A DNA stretch of 64,000 nucleotides. Origin: Acanthococcus lagerstroemiae (lineage: Eukaryota > Arthropoda > Insecta > Hemiptera > Eriococcidae). Below the pieces are notes generated by a model, which was not told the DNA's origin, did not search any database, and saw only the letters and a list, made by a program, of their open reading frames with translations. The translations under genes and the position numbers were made by a program. The stretch lies in NCBI GenBank assembly GCA_031841125.1, contig CM063106.1:3596001-3660000 (forward strand), read 5' to 3'. Positions 1 to 12,312 of the stretch are shown here, piece by piece; positions within the stretch are counted from its first letter, which is position 1; each line of letters opens with the position of its first letter.

Positions 1-3000
1 CAGCGTACAGCAGTTTTCGCGAAACGCGACTTCCTGCCCAAAGTGCTGCTGCTTGTTGTGCACTCGTTATCTGGCCTGACCGCTGCCGCCTGCCTGACAG
101 ATGAGACGCGGACGACAATCAAGGTTGGGGGTTGGGCTAGCTCCGTGGGCACGAGGATATTATTTTTGTACGTGTGCGCGCTTACGTGTACGTAGAACGG
201 CGCGCGTGTGAACGGGCTGCAGACTGATTAAGGACGGCGGTTAATCGCGTTTACCAAGTTGGGTAATAATTAATTAATAAACCGCGCGACTCCTATAGGG
301 CTGGGAGCTGGGAGTCCACTTAATCGCGTTTTCGTCGACACGACGGGCGTATACTTTCCCAGTTTAGGGACCCAGGTGCGGAATATTAGGTATTTCTGAT
401 CTGTTTTGCGAACCGAGGAGCGCGCATTTTGGCTAAGATTTTTCTTCACCGGCGCGGAGGCGGAGGCAGCTCTACTCCTCTGCCCAGACTTCAGTGCCGT
501 GCCGGTGCAAATGCGTATTATATTTCAAAATTAAGCGGCCTGAGCTGCCGCTCGCCGCCAAAAGAAGTATAATACTCGGCCGAATATTATTACAAACGTC
601 TTCGTCTTATCGCGTCCCGTGTAATCCGAATTATTCCCTAAGTTTTCTCGAATATATTAAACGGCTCGGAATAATTTTCGCGCCCCTCTCGCAATTCAGT
701 CCGCCGCAATTTTGCAAAGACATGTATTAAACTCGGGAAGCGGCTAACGGCAATGTCAACTGTTACGCACGGCGTCGGCCTGGATGTACTCAGTGAATAA
801 TGATGGCCGGTAATCGGTTGGAAGTTGATTTTTTGACCCGCCCGATTGCCGACTATTAATAATTGTCAACTTACGAATGCCACATTCGTCGCACAAGGAC
901 CTGCCGACCATTTTTTACGGGGTTTCATTTCGAGGGATCCAAATATAGGGTTCATTTCGGATTCGCATCGCAAAATTTACGTCCACGCTGTGTACAATTT
1001 TTTTCCTATCCGTGTTGCCAAACTAGAAATCGATATCGCCGGTAATTCAGATTCGTTTTATCTTTATTCGGAAAATTTAGCGTGCTTTGGGAAAGTTCGA
1101 CAGTGTTGTGGAAGAGAAACCAGCGCGTCTTGTAGTTTATATTTGGAAATTACCGCCCTAAGCGTCCAGATGATGTAAATACTTACAAAATACACGAACC
1201 ATCGCTATTAGAAATTGTTGTAATTTGAGTACCTGGTTTCCATAATCGAGACAACAATTTGTTTGGACTTGGTTTTTCTAGTACTGGTGATTTCTCTAAT
1301 GGCCTTCTAAACGTATAATAACATTATGTAACACGACTACTGATAAATAAAACCAATTAAGATTCACACAGCAAACAAGAGACGCATTGTACTGACTTGA
1401 GTTGTCCAATTTGACTGTACGTATTATTAGCATGGCGTGATCTGCGGGGTTGGTGAGTTGTTGTGAGCTTGATGTTGGGGGTCTTGGCGAAGAAATACGT
1501 GTTATTAAGTTATGGTTTTACTTCCCTCTCTATCCTTTTTTTTTTCTTTTTCCTTTGTTGTTCTTTTTGTTTTCGAAGGCTCCTTCGTCACTAACCCTCG
1601 TGGCTGTGAAGGAGGAGTACCTTTCAAATTTATTCGTGTTTTAGATGAGTTCGGATCTTTTTGAAAGTTGTTTCAGTATTTTCCTTCACCTCGCGAACTT
1701 CACTAAGGGGAAAAGAAGCGACTCCAATTAAATTACCGATGGTTCCCTCGAACTTCTCAAAAATAAGATTTCAGATTTTCCAGTAGAGTCATTTAGTTCA
1801 ATTCTGAGGGTATTTTGATGGAAAAGTACTATCACGATGATTCGCATGACCTTAAATTGGCTCAAACAAGAAATATTTGAGTTTCGCAGTTCATTCTTTA
1901 CGTATACCTTATTTCGATCGTAAAACCTATCCACGAGGCTTCGTGTGATCTAGCGTGTACAGTTTTCAAATATTCTCTGTTTGAAGTCTTTAGGGAGCGC
2001 ACTCGTAGCAGAGGTCACGGCGGTGATCTCGCAAGACGTTACGTCGAGGGTGAGAAAAAAATACGCGGGCACGCTTCGGATGCGCGCCAAATTGATTGGG
2101 AATTTCCTCGTTCATTAAAAATGAGTCGACAAACTTTTAATTTTCGCTTTTCCTGAAAGTTTGAAAAAAAAAAGTTCGACAGATGGTACTAGACCGAATG
2201 AAGAGTGTAAAAAAGCAAAAACAAATTGTTACGAATGTACGTTCTCGGTTGACCGAGAAGTAATAGTTTTTGTAGCCGTGGTCGATTTTTATTTCACGAG
2301 GTAAAAATAACGTCAGGTTCAATTACGAGAAGTGTGTCGTTGCGAGTGCCGCCTGTTTATGAGCACTGAAAACGGGCGTGGGAAGGAAAGAAGAGGGATG
2401 AAAAAAACGACGCGGAAAAATGGCGAGACGCGACAGTTTGTAATATTTCTTCTCGGTTACGACCATCAAATCGTGTCATCAAGGGTGGTGGTGATTTCAA
2501 TTTCGGAACTCGACATCGTTCGTGTTTTAACCTGATACCGTACATAGCGCAAAACGAACATGCATCGGAAAAGGAATTGAACCATAAATCAGTTGGTTGA
2601 GGTTGGGTGGAGTGTTGGAAATGAAAATGTATTCCGAATCACTCTTTGCAGATCTATTGTCCTGGTCTGAAATTTTTCCTAAATCGGTTCGTGTTCTTCA
2701 TTTATTTTTTGTTTTTTGATTTTTGCTGTGTGTATGTTTCTGTCCCGAAGGATACATCGGATATACACATATATGTATAATCGCATTATTGATGGACTAC
2801 ATGGCACGTGTGTTTCCGTTCCTGGATGATGTTCGTTTACGAAAGGAAACTCGACGGGAATATCAAAACTCTGGTCGTCGCTATCAATTGAATATCGGTT
2901 TTGGGGTTGTGGGCCACTCAGAACGTTCAGTGTGACGAGAGAGATTGAGTTAGCGGGAGCTCAGTGAGCGTCGTCGCCTGTTAACGTTGGTCATTACCTG

Positions 3001-3307
3001 AGGCGTAGTTTTTGTTTTGATTTTTTTTTCTTCCTCCTCTCGTTTTCTATCGTGAATTGCGGCTTGTTGGACGAGCGTCGAGGGGAGTCTCAAATCCGTG
3101 TTTTCGCCAAAATGACACCGGAAATTCGTCCAGCTCATCGCACCAACGTGAACGTGTTGGATCGTCGAATTTTGGTTTCTCGGAAAGAATCTACGGCATT
3201 TCCACCTACTATACAGGAAGTGGCACGAACATCTCTCAATTTTTTTTAAATACGAAGTCGGATAGAGGCGGAGAAATAGTTGTGTACTATCCCATCTGCG
3301 ACAGAAC
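1..3307. other. No supported gene; unassigned DNA
   Basis: The first 500 bases are richer in GC and CpG than the rest and include a homeodomain-like AT block (TAATTAATTAATAA near 267-282). A promoter or 5' exon is possible, but no start site can be shown. The short ORFs (for example 846-1178 plus and 3057-3377 plus) show no recognisable domain and overlap one another in different frames. No mobile-element ends were found. Confidence 0.5.
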
Positions 3308-3643
3308 CAAGGTGTCTACAGGTTTGGAAAGTTTGAAAAAAGTCAGGGATTTGAAAAGTAGGTCAGGAAGTTCGTAAATAGTCAGGAAATTCAACAATAT
3401 TTTTAAGAAGTTTGGAGAAAAAAAACAGGGAATGAACTCACGGAAAATTGTACTTCATCACTTCTATTTGTAATGCTTTCACCCAAAAATCAACTTCAAA
3501 TTTCAGTTCATTTTAATCATAGCGTCTAGTAGAATAAACATAAATATATAATGCTGTCTATACCGTAAAGGTTTAAAGAAGAGGAAGAAAAAAGTTTGGA
3601 AAAAGTCAGGACTTTATATTTTAACAGTCTTGTAGACACCTTG
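3308..3643. mobile_element. Short inverted-repeat element, GGTGTCTACA family (copy A)
   Basis: The element is bounded by a perfect 13-bp inverted repeat, CAAGGTGTCTACA at 3308-3320 and its complement at 3631-3643. The ends carry iterated GGAAAAAGTCAGGA-like motifs. It has no coding capacity. The same left and right ends, with the same internal sequence, recur at 38284-39628, which shows this is a dispersed family. The GGTGTCTAC terminus resembles non-autonomous hAT-like elements, but no clean 8-bp target duplication is visible here, so the superfamily is an inference. Confidence 0.75.
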
Positions 3644-6160
3644 AGAATGAAACCCGTCAAATCATTCGTCATTCGTATGACAGATTGTTGTAAGCGACGA
3701 CGAATAGCTGCTTTGCCAATACTGTACGAACTACATACTGAACTAAATTGAAAGTATTATTTCAAAGATACACACCATAAGCTGTAGGGAAGACTGGACG
3801 GTGAATATTATCAGCACTGGTCCTGTTATCAATGGAACTAGCGATCTCGTGATGTCTAGTTACTGTTTCGCGATTTTCCATCAGTGAGAACTGTGGGAAA
3901 GACCGCCGAATACCGACCGAATTCCTCGCGATTATTGTGTACCGAAAATCTTGATTCCACTGTGCGGAAAGTAAGAATCGAAGGATCGAATTATGACTTT
4001 CCGCGAAACCTTCGAATATCGCGTTTATATTTTACCAAATTACATAGTCGTTTTAATCAGACTGGAGACTGCTCGCTCCGTATTCCTACTGTGTCTAAAG
4101 ATACTGCATAAATGTATACTGTATTCCAGGGAAACAAACGAAAATTGAACTCAGTTTGAGCTCGCGGGATAAAATGATAAATTGGAACTGCCGGATAGCC
4201 TTAGCGTGTTGACGTTACTGTGTCGAATTTGTGGGAGCGTAATGAAACAGCCTGAATTGAGTATATAATTTTTCCCGTATCTGTAGAATGAATGAAGGCA
4301 ATGAAGAAAGAAAATAAAAACAAAAAATTGGGGGAAAACGTTTATTTAGTTATGGTTCTACCTTCGTTAATTTCACTCTAAGTTGAATAATTCATCTAGT
4401 ATATGTGGCACCTGACTCTCCCGGCTTGAAAGTAGCAGGTCAAACTTACGCTGAATTCTTTAAGAAGTGAAGGAGTATCAAAGGAGGGGGGGGGGGTAAT
4501 CATTCCCCTATATACGAGTATGCCTAGCCGCAAAGTACCTCTAATTTTGAGCGTGGAAATTTCCCATTTCATCACTGGTAAATTTTCTCGTCGCAAGGAA
4601 GGAGGGAACTGCCTGTTAGCGGTGGCAAATAACGTTTCGACGACATAATGTACGGAAACATCGTTGATTTTACGAATGTATTAATAATGATACCGTTATT
4701 GCGACCTGTGTACAGTAAACACTGCGGTACTGTGAAGTCACTCAAGGGACAGAGATCGTGAGAGAATGGCGATGACGTCGCGCCATGAGTCAACTCCAAC
4801 ACACTGATGTTCGTAGGGTAGTATAGCTTCGCGCCATTCATTTTGACACCGTCAGTACGATATTAATCTCGCGAGAGTTCAATTACGCGTTCGTAATTTA
4901 GTATTATTGGTGGAAGAGCGAACGTGTCATCGTTACGTATTGTTGTTCGCGTTAATTTATTTTCCCGTTGAAGTAGGATACTTGTTAGAATATAGAAAAC
5001 TCTTCTACGCGTTCCAAAGTTGATCCCGATGGTGGGATTGTAGTCCACCGGCCCTTCTAATTTCCTGATTGTTCGATTATAAGGTTAGGTGTACGTTACA
5101 TTTTGGCTGGCGCGTATTTACCTGGACAGTACCAGTGCCCGCTTTTTTCGTAATTTTTGTATACGGTTTTTTACGAAGGTGCGTGCTCGTTTTGGAGGAA
5201 TATCGTCGCCTAGTGTGTTACGAAATAATTTCACAGATCCTCCTTTGCAAGAACATTCGTCTCTCTTGTCACATTCTCGGTCGTATCTTCATTATGCTGG
5301 CTACAGACCTTCTTCCGCCGTCGTCGCTTTCGGTGGAAGAATCAGTAAGGCAAATCGACTTGCCAGTCATTTTTCGTTGCAGTCCTGAAGATCGTTTCCA
5401 AATCCTGTTGTGCTAAAACCTTCTACGTATTCCATCGAAAACGCCATCTTAATTGGTCATCCATTTTGTTGTGCAGCAACGAAGAAGAATTTGAGGAGTA
5501 CTAGAATACGAGGTAATGCCAAAGTGTCCATTTTCATTGATAGATAACGACCCCCTCCCTTAGAGATATCCGACCTAGTGACAAATCGAGAACGGCAAAA
5601 CCCGATGGTTCATGCCTCAAAAGCCAGCAAGAACGTGCATGTTCTGGTTAATGGAAATAAAAGCGCCTTGGGAGAAAGATTATAAAGAAGACAATGATAC
5701 TACCGGAATTATTGAAATATTTGGAAATAAATGATAGAATGCTCGTAATAATTAATGTGAGTTTCGAACGTAATTTCTCTTGATCGCGTTTCACGTGTTT
5801 CAAGCCTTGATAGTTACTTTGGTGCTAAAGAGCAAAAATAATAATATTAATACATTAATTTAAAAAAAAAAATTGCCAGAAATTCCCGTGCAAAACGGGA
5901 AAGAGTCTCCCGATATCGGAAGATGAATGCCCCCCCCCCCGCCGTCTCTCATTCTTGGGTTTCGATTTCAATAGACCCTTAATTCCTGCAAAGAATTTCA
6001 CGAATTATCTCTGAAGATAAACCCCCTCTTTTCCACTTTTGGAAGAAAGTGCTTATAGCCCTCAGAAAGAAAAAAGCCTCATTGAAGAGCAAAGGTTCTG
6101 AAAATGATAATCGGTTTTCTTCCAAAGTCCTCGAAAAGTAAAGTTGTCTCACAGGTAAAC
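3644..6160. other. No supported gene; unassigned DNA
   Basis: Short overlapping ORFs only, none with a recognisable domain. It contains an 11-base G run (4486-4496) and an 11-base C run (5930-5940). Otherwise nothing was identified. Confidence 0.5.
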
Positions 6161-6451
6161 CCCCATCTGTAATGATCCATGAGACTCAGGATGGGTACTG
6201 AAACGTGATTTATTCCAGGTTGCATGTGGTAGCATCAAATACATCAAAAATAGGGTTTCGTAAGCCCCGGAATTCGGTTTTTAATCTTCTTCTGACCGCG
6301 GAACCAACCCATAATACTCGAAATTATTCAAAGTCATACAATGAATGAAGATGTCACGTTTTGACCCCTCGTAAATTATTATTGTTCTAGTTGACAGCTG
6401 AATAACTTGGAGAATGAGTTCAGTGACTCGATAAATCATGTTTTAGATATA

Positions 6452-6967
6452 CAGTAAAACCTCATTAACTCGAACCTCGTTAATACGAAAACCTCTGTAG
6501 CACGAAGTAAAACACTTGTTCCTTGGGGAAATCTCGAACATTCGGAAAAAAATACATTGTTTTTGACGTCCTCAGTAATGCGAAGAAATAACACGTGAAA
6601 ACCCCTCTAAAATTCGAACGTTTTCGTATTAAAACCTCGCCTATTTGAAGTTTGCACGAGGAAACGAAAATTTTAACCATCCTGAAAAACAAAGATGCCA
6701 TCAAAACGTTAAGCCTGGGCACGCACAAACGGGTGAGATTTCTAAGTTAGAGGAGTGTTTGGTACAATGGCTCGCTCACTGCAGGCGAAAAAATGTTCCT
6801 GTTGATGGCCCCCTTTTGAAAGCGAAGGGAAAATTTTTTGCTACTTGATAAAACGATTTTTTTTTTTCTATTCACCTCGGATATTCGAACTCTCTCTACT
6901 TCGAAACTCTCCCTAAATCGAACATTTTGCCTTTCCCCGTCAGTTTCGTATTAGCGAGGTTTTACTG
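6452..6967 (+). mobile_element. pogo/Tigger-type non-autonomous element (516 bp)
   Basis: The termini are CAGTAAAACCTC at 6452-6463 and the inverted copy at 6956-6967. They are flanked on both sides by TA (6450-6451 and 6968-6969), the usual target of Tc1/mariner/pogo elements. CAGTAAAACCTC-like ends are characteristic of the pogo/Tigger group. The interior keeps imperfect subterminal repeats of TAATACGAA and TTCGAA type. At 516 bp it is much shorter than an autonomous Tigger of about 2-3 kb, so it is an internal deletion product. It still contains a fragment of the transposase DNA-binding domain, annotated separately. Confidence 0.9.
6645..6848 (+). pseudogene. Remnant of pogo/Tigger transposase, CENP-B/Tc5-type helix-turn-helix
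   Basis: This 67-codon open stretch lies inside the pogo element. From about residue 35 it reads LEECLVQWLAHCRRKNVPVD and then GPLLKAKGKFFA. That matches the typical second half of the CENP-B/Tc5 DNA-binding domain, with its LE..L..W core, a basic linker and an (I/V)P(I/V)xGPLL.(E/K)KA helix. The catalytic DDE domain is absent: the reading frame stops after FFAT and only about 120 bp remain to the element's end. It can therefore be at most a DNA-binding fragment, perhaps once able to compete for element ends. No sign of host domestication is seen. The ATG used here is arbitrary. Confidence 0.8.
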
Positions 6968-6969
6968 TA

Positions 6970-9900
6970 TATGAAGCCAGCTTCTACAATTTTGAAATAT
7001 TTTCCGTCTTAGCCCCCTCGTGAACCATTACAGATGGGGATTACTGCTAAAATAACCTAAAAAATGAGCTCAGTGACTCCCAAACCCTTACTTTCGACTT
7101 ATTTGAAGGAACAGTCCGTGTATTGCGCTTACTATCCCCTTGCCTTAAGGAGCCGTTGTGTGGTGCGTTAGGGCTAACGTAACTTTGAAAGTGAATAGAA
7201 CATACTTGAAAACCGAGTAGACAGGTTTCTGTTTTGTTTTCGAGAGCTATAAACTTCACATTTCGTCAAAAATGAAACAGAATGCATTGATAATCAAACA
7301 TTTTTCGTGAAATTCTCTGTATGAACTACACGGTTACGTTAATGGGGACAAATTTCTCGCTGTGAACCGGCATTCTCGGAAAAGCTCAATTTTTAGGATT
7401 TTTTAAAGCCAGAATTAAACTTTATCTCCGATGAACGACCCTAAGTATTTGTTAGTATCAAAGACGTTTTAGTGCGCTTTCGCACCAACATAAACGAATG
7501 TAGCTCGTGGTAGAACCAAATATTTCGAACTTGTCGATATATTGAACCACCCTTCTGACGATTGGATTTTCCCCGCTACTGAACTTTCTTAAAACCGTCA
7601 AGCAAGGAGAGAAGGAGGAATGGTCAACGCTGTCGAGATCTTGCAAACTGCTGATCTATTTTGGCCCACTGCCAAGGCAGTCGAGCTCAATTTTCCGAGT
7701 TGAGATATTGTGGAAGGTTTCACTTTTTTCCTTCAGCACGTTCTTGTTAGTGATTCGAAAAACCCTATTTTGACGGCTTGCTGAATACATCCGTGTTTGA
7801 AATTCAAATATTGATAAAGCTTCCTAGCTTCGTTCCTTTGCGAATGGAATATGAAAGTGGGGCGCGCAAGCATTTCAGTAAAGCGGATTGCTGTAAAACT
7901 TTCAGCCTGTAATTTCAGCTTCAACTTCGAGTTGACGCTTGAAACTGTAGAAAATTCAAAAGCTTTCAGCTTGAAGTTCAGGGCTTTTTATGTTCATAAA
8001 GCTTATGCTTACGTTTTCAGTTTACAAAAAATACTCCAATGGCTGACTGCTAAAACGTGTGGCTTACGAGTTTATTTATTCATTTATATAGCCCTCCCCC
8101 AATAGACTGAAAGACCAATGATACAAGGGGCCTTTTTAGTCCTGGAGTATGCTAATTCTTGAAATGATCCAATTTTAAAAGATGCCTTTCGATAATTTCG
8201 AAACATGATTAGTTCTTACCGTCTTGGTATCTATAAGTCCCTCGTCAATCTCGCTATTACATTCAAAAGAATGAATGAAAAAGTGGATATTAGTTGTACA
8301 TTCTGTATGAAACCGAGTAAAAAATCCTTCTCGATTATCGAATCGCTCTAGTTCGTAGCCGGATCGATGGAACTAATTTGAATCATGAGACGGCGAGGCG
8401 AGCGGAAAACTATCAAAGACCTTCTGTCGAGCTATAACCTTTTACGTAACAAACGCTGCGCTTGGGAGGGCGAGTATTTCCTTCAAATGGTAATATCCGA
8501 ATTGAAAATGCCATCCATTCATTCATTAAGGGAAAGGTCATTTGCTAAATGTCTGCACTTTCCGCCCAAAAATAATGGCGCTATAAAAGAGGTAAATATC
8601 TGACAGAGAGGTAGGGGGTGCTTGACGAAATTTTGCGCGTTTCCAAGCCTAATTTCGCTGACAGCTTCGAAACCTAACCGCGCTATGCTCATTCGTTACA
8701 ACAAATCTTTCGGTAAATTAAATACGGATTTCAATTATTATATTTGTTCGAGCACGAACTCGAGGAAACAGAAGGAAAGAAAGTGGTGGTGAAAAATATA
8801 TAAGAACGTAGCCAACGCCCTTCGATGTACTTACCGAGTGAAATTAGGAAGAAGAAAAAAGAAAAATTATTTAAGCAAGATAAACGATGACATGAAAAAT
8901 TATGTTCGAAGCCTTCTACGAACCGGCGATGATATAAAGGATAAATTTTAGCGCGTATGCATGCGTAATACGTCGAGAGAAAAAGGAATAAAGCGAGGAA
9001 AAAGAAGAGGAAGATGAGCGCGGGCACTGGCTGAAATAACGATACGAAGAAAAAAAGATCGATGCCGCGAATTCGTACACACGGTAATTTGTTTTTTGTC
9101 CCTAACGCACTCGCGTTTGCGGTTTGAAGCTTCGAACGAAGTACAAGAAATGGCACAGGCCTTCTTCTAACAAATTGTAACAGCGTACCGGTTGATACAG
9201 AAAATTAATCGACCCAGCGATGACGATGGCGGTGAGAAAAGCCGAAAAGCTCGTTGACTTGGCGGAAGGGGTGCTACAGGGACCAAAGTGATGTGTTTCA
9301 GGCGTACATGTTTTGTGTACACTCTCACCTTAGCAGAAAGAAATAGCTTATCATTAGTCATAAACGGGTACAAATCACTGTCAATCACGGTGGCGAGGAA
9401 GCCAAATCGACGGTGACGGCGTAAAGAAGCCGCAGAGCGCGTGCTTAGATTGACAGGGTCAGGGAAAGGGTGAAGGAATGAGAGCGAGAGAGTGAGGAAG
9501 GAGAAAAAAAAGATACCATCAATCTTACCTGAAACTCACAGAAGCTCGAGCAGGAAAACGGAAAGCAAAAAAATGAACTACAGAGTACGGTTTTGGAAAC
9601 CTGAAGATCGGTGGAGAACGGGAATAAATTACGTATATATATATATATATACACACGGAGAATATTATATTACCGGATACAAACTGGCGAGCGAAATTTG
9701 AGTCAGAGAATATATTGGAGCAGACGGATCGAATGAAATTATTCTGCGTTCGAGAGCGCCGAGTACTTTGACTTCTGTTTTCCACTCGATAGATTTTCTC
9801 ATTATTTTTGGGTTACTTTTACTAGCTACAGAAGATTTACTTTTCTAATTCCCGCGTTGCGCTGCCATCGTAATGAATATACCAGCGCAGTTTAGCGAAA

Positions 9901-11863
9901 ACGAGCGAGCACACGTAGCATAATATACATTTATGTGTATAGTGTGTACGTGGGTTACTCTTACTACCAACGTTGATTAGGTTTGATGAAATCGAATTAC
10001 AATGATTTTCGTGAAGAACGCTGCGTAACGTTTATCGGTGGATATCGAATCGACAAGGTATCTATCGAGACAGTATTGTGAAGCCATACAGACTAGAAGA
10101 AAAGCTCGACTTTCTTCGTGAAATACTTGCGATAAAATTACGACTGCGAGGCCAAATCGGGCGAGTGGAAATGAACTTGACTACATAATTCGAGGGCGAT
10201 TTCAGCCGTGGTAGAATCGGCGCCCGAGATACGATTAAAAACCCCGTAATTGAAAGTACCCTATCCTACGATGCCGAATGAGCATTGCGCGTAGGCGGTT
10301 TGTCGCATTACTGGCTACGAGAGACCGCTAATCCCAGCTGGGGCAAAGTAAGCGGCCTCGAAATGGTGTTTGTAATTGTCGCCTCTGCTTATGTAATGAA
10401 AGGCTAACCCCAAATTTACCGTTGAGACGCCAAAAATGGTGGACGTGGGTCGCACGATTAACGGAAATTGCAGAGGTCAGTTCGAAGATGACCGTACTAA
10501 AAGCTGCAAGTAGAGTTACAGTTACGCATAGGTACAATGGAGCCATCGTGTTGATTGCAGAAAATCAATTCATAATTGTGCAGTTTTTCCAAAGTGTACT
10601 GTAAGCAACTCCAAAATGATGTCTGTCAACTAATAGAGCGGTATTTTGTATTTTCTTGGATTTTCCAACTTGCAGTTGGTAAATGTTTAATATAAATAAT
10701 TAGTATAGATGAATGAGGTTTGCAACGTGATTCTAGAGTAAATGTAGAACATAAACTTCAAAACTTCAGTCGAAATTATGAAGAAGTTTGAGGTTTTTGA
10801 AATATGACAGGGTTTTTAACTGATTTTCTGCATTCAGAATGGTATCCATGTGAAACTATAAAATTCTGCTGTAATGAATACGGATCAAGGATTGACGAGT
10901 TGATTGAGTAACTGTCAAGTACTGTATGAAATCATTCGAGCCTCAACATTCCGTAATCGAGACAAGCTCACTTTTTTCAGAAGTAATTATTTTTTTTCCT
11001 TTTCATTGGGGTCGGCCCGTTAATTGCTATGGTTCATCTTTTATCTGTGAGCCAATATGTTTGTATTCCTCTGTGTAGGAATTCAATTCGCTCCAGACCA
11101 GTGGAACGAAGACCTGAAACGTAGTGAGATCTTGGTCCTGGAAACCTCGTTTCGTTTCGCTAGTTTGTTAGAATTTCAAAAGTGTGTCGTTGCTCGAGAT
11201 TAGAACAATTGTACGGGGCATTGAGAAAAAATGTGATTTCAATACTTCTAAAACAATTATAAGAGAAAATAAATGAAATTCCTTAGGCTTTCATAATGCA
11301 CATAACGAACGGAAGTCCACATACACAGAACGCTACGAAATTGGCCCGCGTGTGTGTGTCAGCAGTCTTCACTCGGACTCGTGGATACTCCTTGCAAGAA
11401 AGTTAAGAGACTGATGGAACTCGTCAACATCATAAACAGGGACTGTTGAGTGTTATTCAGAGTCGTTGAGAGTAGTTGCGAGCAGATAAGATGCCTCTAA
11501 GAGCCTTTAAAAATATTTAAGACTCTGCTTATGACTGGGTCAGGATTGGAGACAAGTTACGAGTGGTTGAGACTGGGTGAAGGTTCCGTTATAACTGATG
11601 ACCTAGTCTCGTGAAGACTCGAGTTATTAGTACTTGTTAGTGTTTCTGATTCACAAAGTAAAAAAATCGATTAGTCGAATCGAACTAATCGATGCTAAAG
11701 AAAATCAAGAATCGAAAAATTCAGCAAAATATTCAATTCACTTTCGTTTTTTTTTTTGTTTTTTTTTTTTGTAGTTTAACGTGTCTTGGCTGATCTACAT
11801 AAACAGCTTTTCTAGAGCGTTTCGATGTACGAAGAACTCATAAAAATCCTTTGCATCTTTTTC
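6970..11863. other. No supported gene; unassigned DNA
   Basis: A 141-codon minus ORF at 8731-9156 is rich in Phe/Leu/Ser because the minus strand is pyrimidine-rich there, so it is probably not a gene. A short TA microsatellite sits at 9633-9656. The stretch 10130-10400 is richer in CpG, with TAATT cores, and could be regulatory, but there is no proof. Diverged copies of a GGTTGAGACT-like repeat lie at about 11420-11640. Confidence 0.45.
9633..9656. repeat. (TA)n/(CA) microsatellite
   Basis: About nine TA dinucleotides are followed by ACACAC. This is a simple repeat that also creates spurious Tyr/Ile ORFs in several frames. Confidence 0.9.
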
Positions 11864-12006
11864 CAGTGGCGTAGCCAAGGAGAAAGTCGAGAGGTCTGGA
11901 CACTCTTTGTGATTTCTTCAAATAGTGTTTTTTCTGTATTTAACACCCTTCTAACAACCCCTCCCCCCTTTCACCCCCCTGAAACACTAGGTTCGCTGCA
12001 CCACTG
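11864..12006. mobile_element. hAT-type MITE (143 bp)
   Basis: The left end CAGTGGCGTAGCC (11864-11876) and the right end, complement CAGTGGTGCAGCG (11994-12006), form imperfect inverted repeats of the classic hAT form. The flanking octamers TCTTTTTC (11856-11863) and TCATCTTC (12007-12014) match at 6 of 8 positions, consistent with a decayed 8-bp target duplication. The interior is non-coding, with C-rich runs. It shares its terminus with the element at 44006-44161. Confidence 0.75.
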
Positions 12007-12284
12007 TCATCTTCACATGTTATTCAACAGTCAAGGTGTATAGTATATCGTAAACCGTACGTATAATGAACAATCATGTCCCGTACAACGCAGAACGCGG
12101 TGTTTGAATGTAGATGAGCTGATTGCTGAATCGTAAATCGAAAGAATCGATTTTTCGGCGTCGATTTAATCGATTATGAAGCGGAAATATCAGAGCTAGT
12201 TAGGACATTATTACAATTTGTCAAATTTCTTAGTCATGTAAGACGTTAATATGACGCGTTAGTACGTGCTGTCATTAAATTTCT

Positions 12285-12312
12285 GTGTATTTTTTCGTTG
12301 TTGCAGGTGAGT
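12285..12312 (+). other. Candidate recursive splice site (zero-length exon)
   Basis: A pyrimidine-rich tract, TGTATTTTTTCGTTGTTGCAG, ends at 12306 and is followed directly by GTGAGT (12307-12312). A 3' splice site fused to a 5' splice site with no exon between them is the hallmark of recursive splice sites (ratchet points), known from very long Drosophila introns such as that of Ultrabithorax. A similar site in the same orientation lies at 48370/48371. This is a motif call only. Confidence 0.4.

Larger units (their letters stand above)
6161..7085. repeat. Degenerate repeat halves flanking the pogo element
   Basis: A block around CCCCATCTGTAATGATCCA at 6161-6183 reappears inverted at 7018-7042. 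A different block, ending in ATGAGTTCAGTGACTC, occurs at about 6396-6430 and again in direct orientation at about 7053-7080. The pogo/Tigger derivative (6452-6967) lies between them. This may be an older repeat that the pogo element entered, but its outer limits are not clear. Confidence 0.4.

Noticed and set aside
8731..9156. 141-codon minus ORF rich in Phe, Leu and Ser
   Set aside because: The strand is strongly pyrimidine-rich, which suppresses stop codons. No domain or gene-like composition.
11420..11640. Possible SINE-like family based on GGTTGAGACT words shared with 46940-47040 and 52440-52540
   Set aside because: Only scattered short words match; no A/B box, no common ends.
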